NCBI GenBank assembly: GCA_031367405.1
Contig: JANLPT010000302.1
Coordinates: forward strand, 1-17,935
Direction: 5' to 3'
From: JALHNI01 sp031367405
GTDB lineage: Bacteria; Acidobacteriota; Terriglobia; Bryobacterales; Bryobacteraceae
Length of the DNA: 17,935 nucleotides
Shown: positions 14,272-17,935 of the stretch, one piece after another
How positions within the stretch are numbered: the stretch's first letter is position 1
Layout: every line of letters begins with the position of its first letter
Translations under genes and position numbers: made by a program
Notes under the pieces: model-generated
What the model was told of the DNA's origin: nothing
Databases searched by the model: none
What the model saw: the letters and a program-made list of their open reading frames with translations, nothing else

Positions 14272-15002
14272 GCGGCCTCGCCATTTACTGGGTACGCCGA
14301 GGCAGTCGGCTCACCGTAATGCAGGTAGACCCAGCCGGGGTTGGCGAGCATTTCCGGCGTGCGTTCACCAGTGAAGGCGAGCTTGCCCCGGTTAAGCAGT
14401 AACACGTGGGTGGCGAGTTCGAGAGCTTCTTTTAATTGGTGAGTAGAAAGGACCACGGTGGCTCCGTTCGCGAGCGCATCGCGGAGGAGTCTTTGGAGAA
14501 GAGCGATGGCCCGGTCGTCGAGCGAGGTGAAGGGCTCGTCGAGGATGAGGAAGCTAGGGTTATGGATGAAGGCGCGGGCGATGGCCAGGCGTTGGCGCAT
14601 GCCGCGCGAGAACTCACGGGCGAGTCCGCGGCGGACGCGTTCGAGGTCAGTGCGTTCGAGCCAGAGGTCGACGGCGGCGGTGGCATTTTCGACCGAGTAG
14701 AGGCGGGCAAAGGTGAGTAAGTTCTCTTCGGCCGATAACTCATCGTAAATACCGATGCCATGGCCGATGATGCCGATGCGGGCGCGGACGTCAGCTTGAC
14801 GGGGATTGCCGCCGAGGATGTTCACCTCGCCTTCTGAGGCTTGCGAAAGTCCAGCCAGCAGGCGGAGAAGCGTGGTTTTTCCGGCACCGTTGCGGCCTAG
14901 TAACGCAATGCAACTACCGGTGCCGAATTCAAAACTAACTTGCTGAAGAGCGGCGAAATCGCCGTAGTACTTCCACAAGCCTTGCGCGCGGAGCGCAGTC
15001 AT
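14268..15002 (-). CDS. ccmA: Haem exporter ATPase CcmA
   Basis: ATP-binding subunit of the CcmABCD complex, on the cytoplasmic face of the membrane. Walker A is GRNGAGKT (36-43), the signature is the CcmA-like FSRGM (131-135) rather than LSGGQ, Walker B is FLILDEP with D155 and catalytic E156, and the H-loop His is H188. At 244 residues it is a little longer than E. coli CcmA, with an extra C-terminal tail from about 225. The ATG overlaps the preceding gene's TGA (ATGA), and its own stop overlaps ccmB. All catalytic residues are intact, unlike the MlaF-type ATPase in this window. Confidence 0.95.
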   Translation of the reverse strand: MTALRAQGLWKYYGDFAALQQVSFEFGTGSCIALLGRNGAGKTTLLRLLAGLSQASEGEVNILGGNPRQADVRARIGIIGHGIGIYDELSAEENLLTFARLYSVENATAAVDLWLERTDLERVRRGLAREFSRGMRQRLAIARAFIHNPSFLILDEPFTSLDDRAIALLQRLLRDALANGATVVLSTHQLKEALELATHVLLLNRGKLAFTGERTPEMLANPGWVYLHYGEPTASAYPVNGEAA

Positions 15003-15955
15003 TTGATGGCCTTACGCGGCGCTTGACGGTAGAGTAAGTAGAAGGCGACGCCAAAGATCCCGGCGATCAGACCGACGACCCAATAAATGCGGTCGTAAAG
15101 CTTGGGATAAATGGTGTCGATGGGCGGACCTTGATCCTCTTCTTCGCTGGGCGGCGCGGTATTGGCCAGCGTGCCCGCACCTTCAATCGACAGATTCAAT
15201 GGGCCATTTTTGGCGGTAAAGACCGTGGCCATGGTGCGCGGTTCGGTGGTTAAGAAAGTAAGTCCCTCGCCCTTCACGGTGACACCTCGCGGCACAATGA
15301 CGCGTACTTGACCCTGGTGCAGAATGCGGGTGGCGAGGTCACCGGGCGCGGCGAAAGGAGCAACCCAAGTAACGTCGAAACGGGTTTCGCCCGGTTTGAG
15401 TGGAAAATCGACCGTGTAGATATTGGCTTCGCCGGTGGGCTTGGCGGCTCGTTTAAGGGGCATGCCACGCGAACCGCTGGAAGCATCGACTTTCGCTTTG
15501 CCACCGGCCATGGGAGGCAGATAGAAACGGATCGTGCCATTCTGCGGGTCAACGAGCGTATTTTGGGTGGGGTTGTCGTAAATGATGGTTTCGCGGACCC
15601 GAAGTTCGCCCGGCACCGGTTCAATGAGGATCATGTGCTGGGTGGCTTTGGCCGATGTCAATTTCTTACTCGTAGAGAAGACGGCGATCTCGACGCCAGT
15701 GGGCGGAGTGCCAGGCTCGAGTAACTTGTTGTAATTCACACCTTCGAAGGTAATCTGCAACATGGAGATGCCTGCAACCGTGCCTTCGATGTTGAATTTA
15801 CCGCTGGCATCGGTGGTGGCCTTGCCCGCCGGCTGCATGCCCTGGGCACTGGCTTTCACGAGGCTGACGGCGGCACCGGCGACGGGTTGGCCCGTGGTTT
15901 TATTGACGACGGTGCCATCGATCGTCAAAATGGCGAGTAACAAGGTGAAACTCAT
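14999..15955 (-). CDS. Membrane-anchored carboxypeptidase-regulatory-like protein in the ccm operon
   Basis: Uncharacterised 318-residue envelope protein. From ATG 15955: a hydrophobic export signal (about 1-12), a beta-sandwich domain resembling the carboxypeptidase regulatory-like fold (about 12-78, with GTVVNKTTGQPVAGAAVSL and TTDASGKFNIEG), a second beta-rich region (about 100-265), a Glu-rich linker (270-275), one membrane helix (about 290-309), and a short basic cytoplasmic tail. The bulk should be periplasmic. I chose ATG 15955 over ATG 15973 because it makes the same ATGA overlap with the upstream gene that is seen at other junctions here, and has AAAGG at good spacing. It sits between the CcmI-like gene and ccmA, suggesting a role in cytochrome c assembly, but the function is unknown. 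Confidence 0.8.
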   Translation of the reverse strand: MSFTLLLAILTIDGTVVNKTTGQPVAGAAVSLVKASAQGMQPAGKATTDASGKFNIEGTVAGISMLQITFEGVNYNKLLEPGTPPTGVEIAVFSTSKKLTSAKATQHMILIEPVPGELRVRETIIYDNPTQNTLVDPQNGTIRFYLPPMAGGKAKVDASSGSRGMPLKRAAKPTGEANIYTVDFPLKPGETRFDVTWVAPFAAPGDLATRILHQGQVRVIVPRGVTVKGEGLTFLTTEPRTMATVFTAKNGPLNLSIEGAGTLANTAPPSEEEDQGPPIDTIYPKLYDRIYWVVGLIAGIFGVAFYLLYRQAPRKAIK

Positions 15956-16362
15956 GACATCGCCTTTCCGCATTCGCCGCAGAATTTGAGGGCCTCTTTG
16001 AAACGGGCGTTGCAGTGCGGGCAGACGTAAGTGGATGGCTTCTTGCGCGAAGTGGGCGCGGTGTTAGCGACGAGGTTACCGGCGGCGATCAGACGCTGTT
16101 TCACGACATCGATTTCGCCCAACACGTGGCCAAGTTCTTTCTGGACGGAGAGCTTGGAGCTTTGATAGTCCGCGTCAGAGAGCTTGCCGAGGCGATATTC
16201 AAATTGTAAGTCGCGCAGATTTTCGTAAATACGAGTCTTAATTTCCTCGAGATGACGGAAGGGGTTGGGGGGGGCGGGCGCGGGTAAGTCGCGTTCGCGG
16301 ACGCCCATGGTGTAAGTGATCACTCCGGCGACGAGGAGGATCGAGAGGATAACTACGATCAT
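15952..16362 (-). CDS. CcmI-like membrane protein with C-terminal zinc ribbon
   Basis: A 136-residue protein: one N-terminal membrane helix (about 2-19), a Pro-rich linker (26-34), a charged helical region (about 36-95) containing LRDLQFEYRLGKLSDADYQS, and a C-terminal zinc ribbon with C114-x2-C117 and C128-x2-C131. The helix plus leucine-rich region resembles the N-terminal part of CcmI (CycH), which works with CcmF and CcmH in haem ligation; the TPR part of CcmI is missing and the ribbon takes its place. If the topology is like CcmI, the ribbon would be cytoplasmic or periplasmic depending on orientation; this cannot be decided here. It begins immediately after the ccmH stop (TAA then ATG) and ends overlapping the next gene. 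Confidence 0.78.
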   Translation of the reverse strand: MIVVILSILLVAGVITYTMGVRERDLPAPAPPNPFRHLEEIKTRIYENLRDLQFEYRLGKLSDADYQSSKLSVQKELGHVLGEIDVVKQRLIAAGNLVANTAPTSRKKPSTYVCPHCNARFKEALKFCGECGKAMS

Positions 16363-16932
16363 TTAGTCGAACTTAGCCATTTCCTTGTCGAGCTCGGCGC
16401 GGACGCGATCAGCTGAGCCATCCGGAAGCGCATCCAGAAGCACCGGACGGCGCGAACGCTTGATCCACCAGGCGATGCCCATCAGGCCCATGGCGATGGC
16501 GATGGGTGGCATCAACCAGCTCATGCGGTTGAAGCCCTCGGCCGGCGGAACGGCAAAAGCCTTTAAGCCTTCGCGCTTCGAGAAGAATCCGGCGACTTGG
16601 TCGTCGTTCATGCCGGCTTTTTGTAATTGGGCGATTTTTTCCCGGGCCGGCGCAGCGTAGTGGCAACCGAGCATTTGGCAGGTGCCGACCGTATTCTTGC
16701 AAGCGCCACAAAGGCAGGCCAGCTTCTCGCCGGCCCGGCGGACGTCTTTGGTGAGGAACTCGGTGGGGCTCTGGGCGATGCAGAGCGAGGCCACGAAGAG
16801 GATGGCTAGGGCGCGGCCGAGCTTGGCGGTTCTGCGATCCCCTCCCTTACGGTCGGGGTTCTGTTGTGTGCCTGGGGCGGCCACCAAGAGCAGGGCGATA
16901 CTAGTTTTCCACTGGTTGAGGTTGACGCGCAA
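16363..16932 (-). CDS. ccmH: CcmH-type thiol reductase, cysteine-rich
   Basis: Membrane-anchored periplasmic thioredoxin-like component that keeps the apocytochrome CXXCH cysteines reduced for haem attachment. The conserved region reads LACLCGAC with C75-x2-C78, preceded by C73 and followed by C85 and C90, whereas E. coli CcmH has a single CxxC pair. Helices bundle through about 95-120, and one membrane helix lies at about 138-157. The start is unsettled: the frame opens with TTG 16932, overlapping the ccmF end by 32 bp, and contains two hydrophobic stretches (10-20 and 39-53); the second looks like the true signal sequence, but no ATG, GTG or TTG precedes it closely. AAGGGAGGGG occurs near codon 29 without a usable start after it. 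Confidence 0.85.
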   Translation of the reverse strand: MRVNLNQWKTSIALLLVAAPGTQQNPDRKGGDRRTAKLGRALAILFVASLCIAQSPTEFLTKDVRRAGEKLACLCGACKNTVGTCQMLGCHYAAPAREKIAQLQKAGMNDDQVAGFFSKREGLKAFAVPPAEGFNRMSWLMPPIAIAMGLMGIAWWIKRSRRPVLLDALPDGSADRVRAELDKEMAKFD

Positions 16933-17935
16933 TGCCGACCACCTCCATTTTGGCGTATTGCAGTTTGATTTTACTCGGAATGAGGCAGATCAGCGTGCCG
17001 ATGAGTAACACCCAATATCCTACCCAGATCCAGGAGACGAGGGGGAAGACGTAGCTTTGCAGGATGACTTTGGAGTCGGCGGTGAGGCCGGCGAAGTTGA
17101 GGTAGAGGTCTTCGTTGAGGCGGCGGCGGATGGCGACGTTCGAAGTCTGGGAGCCGCTGACGGCGTACTTACGCATTTCGGGAGTCATGGTGCCGACTAA
17201 CTCCCCGCCGGTGCGGACTTCGACGAGGGCGTGGTTCCAGACGTAGTTCTCGTTTTCGCCGCCCTTCATTTCGGCGACTTTGAGGTCGTAGCGGCCGAGC
17301 TTGAACGTGGAGCCGGGGGCCACTTCTACCGTGCGATCAATGTTGAAGGCCGAACCGGTGAAGCCGATGAACATAACCACGATGCCCATGTGGACGATGT
17401 AACCGCCGTAGCGGCGGGTGTTACGGTGAGTAAGTTCGATGGCACCGCGGAGTAAGTTGACATTATCCTTGGCAGCGATGGAACGCGAGCCCTTCCAGAA
17501 TTCGGAACCAATGGTGCCGGTGACGAAGAAGCAGAGGCCGAAGGAGATGACGGCGTAGACGTGATGGATGCCGAGCGCGACCAGCACCGACATGAAGATG
17601 ACGGCCCCGATGGTGGGCATGAGGAAGGCGCGCTTCAAGGCGTCGCCGGAGCTGCGCCGCCAGGCGATGAGGGGGCCGACGCCGGTGAGGAAGAGTAAGA
17701 AGAGGCCGATGGGGATATTGACGCGGTTGAAGTAAGGCGCGTCGACGGTGATCTTTTCGCCGGTGACGGCTTCGGAGATCACCGGGAACAGGGTGCCCCA
17801 AAGAATCGCGAAGCAACTGGCGAGAAGAATTAGGTTATTAAAGAGGAAGCTGGACTCGCGCGAGAGCACGCTCTCAAGCTGGGTTTCGCTCTTTAAGTAA
17901 GGCAGACGATTCAAGATCAGCCAAGTGGTGGCACC
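16901..17935 (-). CDS. ccmF: CcmF haem lyase, C-terminal part (runs off the window)
   Basis: C-terminal 344 residues of the large inner-membrane haem lyase subunit that, with CcmH, ligates haem to apocytochromes. The window edge cuts the gene: the frame remains open to base 17935, and the residues before the apparent internal Leu-Asn-Arg-Leu-Pro belong to CcmF. Recognisable parts are SETQLESVLSRESSFLFNNL followed by helices, FNRVNIPIGLFLLFLTGVGP, and a membrane His in YIVHMGIVVMFIGFTGSAF, matching the conserved C-terminal haem-ligand His of CcmF. The large periplasmic domain (about 190-285 of the visible part) and a last helix follow. The WWD motif would be in the missing N-terminal half. Its end overlaps the start of ccmH. 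Confidence 0.93.
   Translation of the reverse strand, partial: GATTWLILNRLPYLKSETQLESVLSRESSFLFNNLILLASCFAILWGTLFPVISEAVTGEKITVDAPYFNRVNIPIGLFLLFLTGVGPLIAWRRSSGDALKRAFLMPTIGAVIFMSVLVALGIHHVYAVISFGLCFFVTGTIGSEFWKGSRSIAAKDNVNLLRGAIELTHRNTRRYGGYIVHMGIVVMFIGFTGSAFNIDRTVEVAPGSTFKLGRYDLKVAEMKGGENENYVWNHALVEVRTGGELVGTMTPEMRKYAVSGSQTSNVAIRRRLNEDLYLNFAGLTADSKVILQSYVFPLVSWIWVGYWVLLIGTLICLIPSKIKLQYAKMEVVGIARQPQPVEN

Overview
The window looks like the chromosome of a GC-rich Gram-negative bacterium, most likely an Acidobacteriota member related to the Solibacter/Bryobacter group. This is inference: it rests on the combination of a PEP-CTERM protein, Mla-type lipid transport, system I cytochrome c maturation, Flp pilins and two GT-C-like membrane proteins, without any database comparison. 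I saw no rRNA, tRNA, CRISPR array or complete insertion sequence.

Left part (1-5400): tyrS (minus) diverges from a GT-C-type membrane glycosyltransferase (plus). That gene converges, with a 46-bp overlap, on a secreted trypsin-like protease carrying a PEP-CTERM sorting tail (minus). A second multi-membrane GT-C-like protein follows (minus).

Centre-left (5400-6330): a small plus-strand Flp pilin array. Two complete 66-residue pilins differ by one residue. A third copy is cut off 13 residues into its mature part, where a GC-rich stretch with three stem-loops begins. That stretch ends in a hairpin followed by T-rich sequence, a plausible terminator. No Tad assembly genes are present here.

Centre (6330-10930): a DmpA/P1-type self-processing aminopeptidase (minus) diverges from an mla-like operon (plus): permease mlaE, ATPase mlaF, and an MCE protein mlaD with five repeats at exact 34-residue spacing. 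A YdjC/HpnK-type deacetylase follows; its only sensible start is a CTG overlapping the mlaD stop. The MlaF-like ATPase has Ser where the catalytic Walker B Glu normally sits. The 440 bp after this operon hold a decayed gene tail.

Right part (11370-17935): a tightly packed minus-strand operon for system I cytochrome c maturation, read from the right edge: ccmF (5' end outside the window), ccmH, a CcmI-like membrane protein with a C-terminal zinc ribbon, a membrane-anchored carboxypeptidase-regulatory-like protein, ccmA, ccmB, ccmC, a 52-residue ccmD, and last a Tat-exported enolase-superfamily (mannonate dehydratase-like) protein. Most junctions are ATGA overlaps or a few bases, so translational coupling is likely. 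CcmABCD export and handle haem; CcmF and CcmH carry out haem ligation and apocytochrome thiol handling. ccmE and ccmG are not in the window. The points most worth following are the interrupted pilin with its structured element, the CTG start, the altered MlaF Walker B, and the two non-standard proteins inside the ccm operon.
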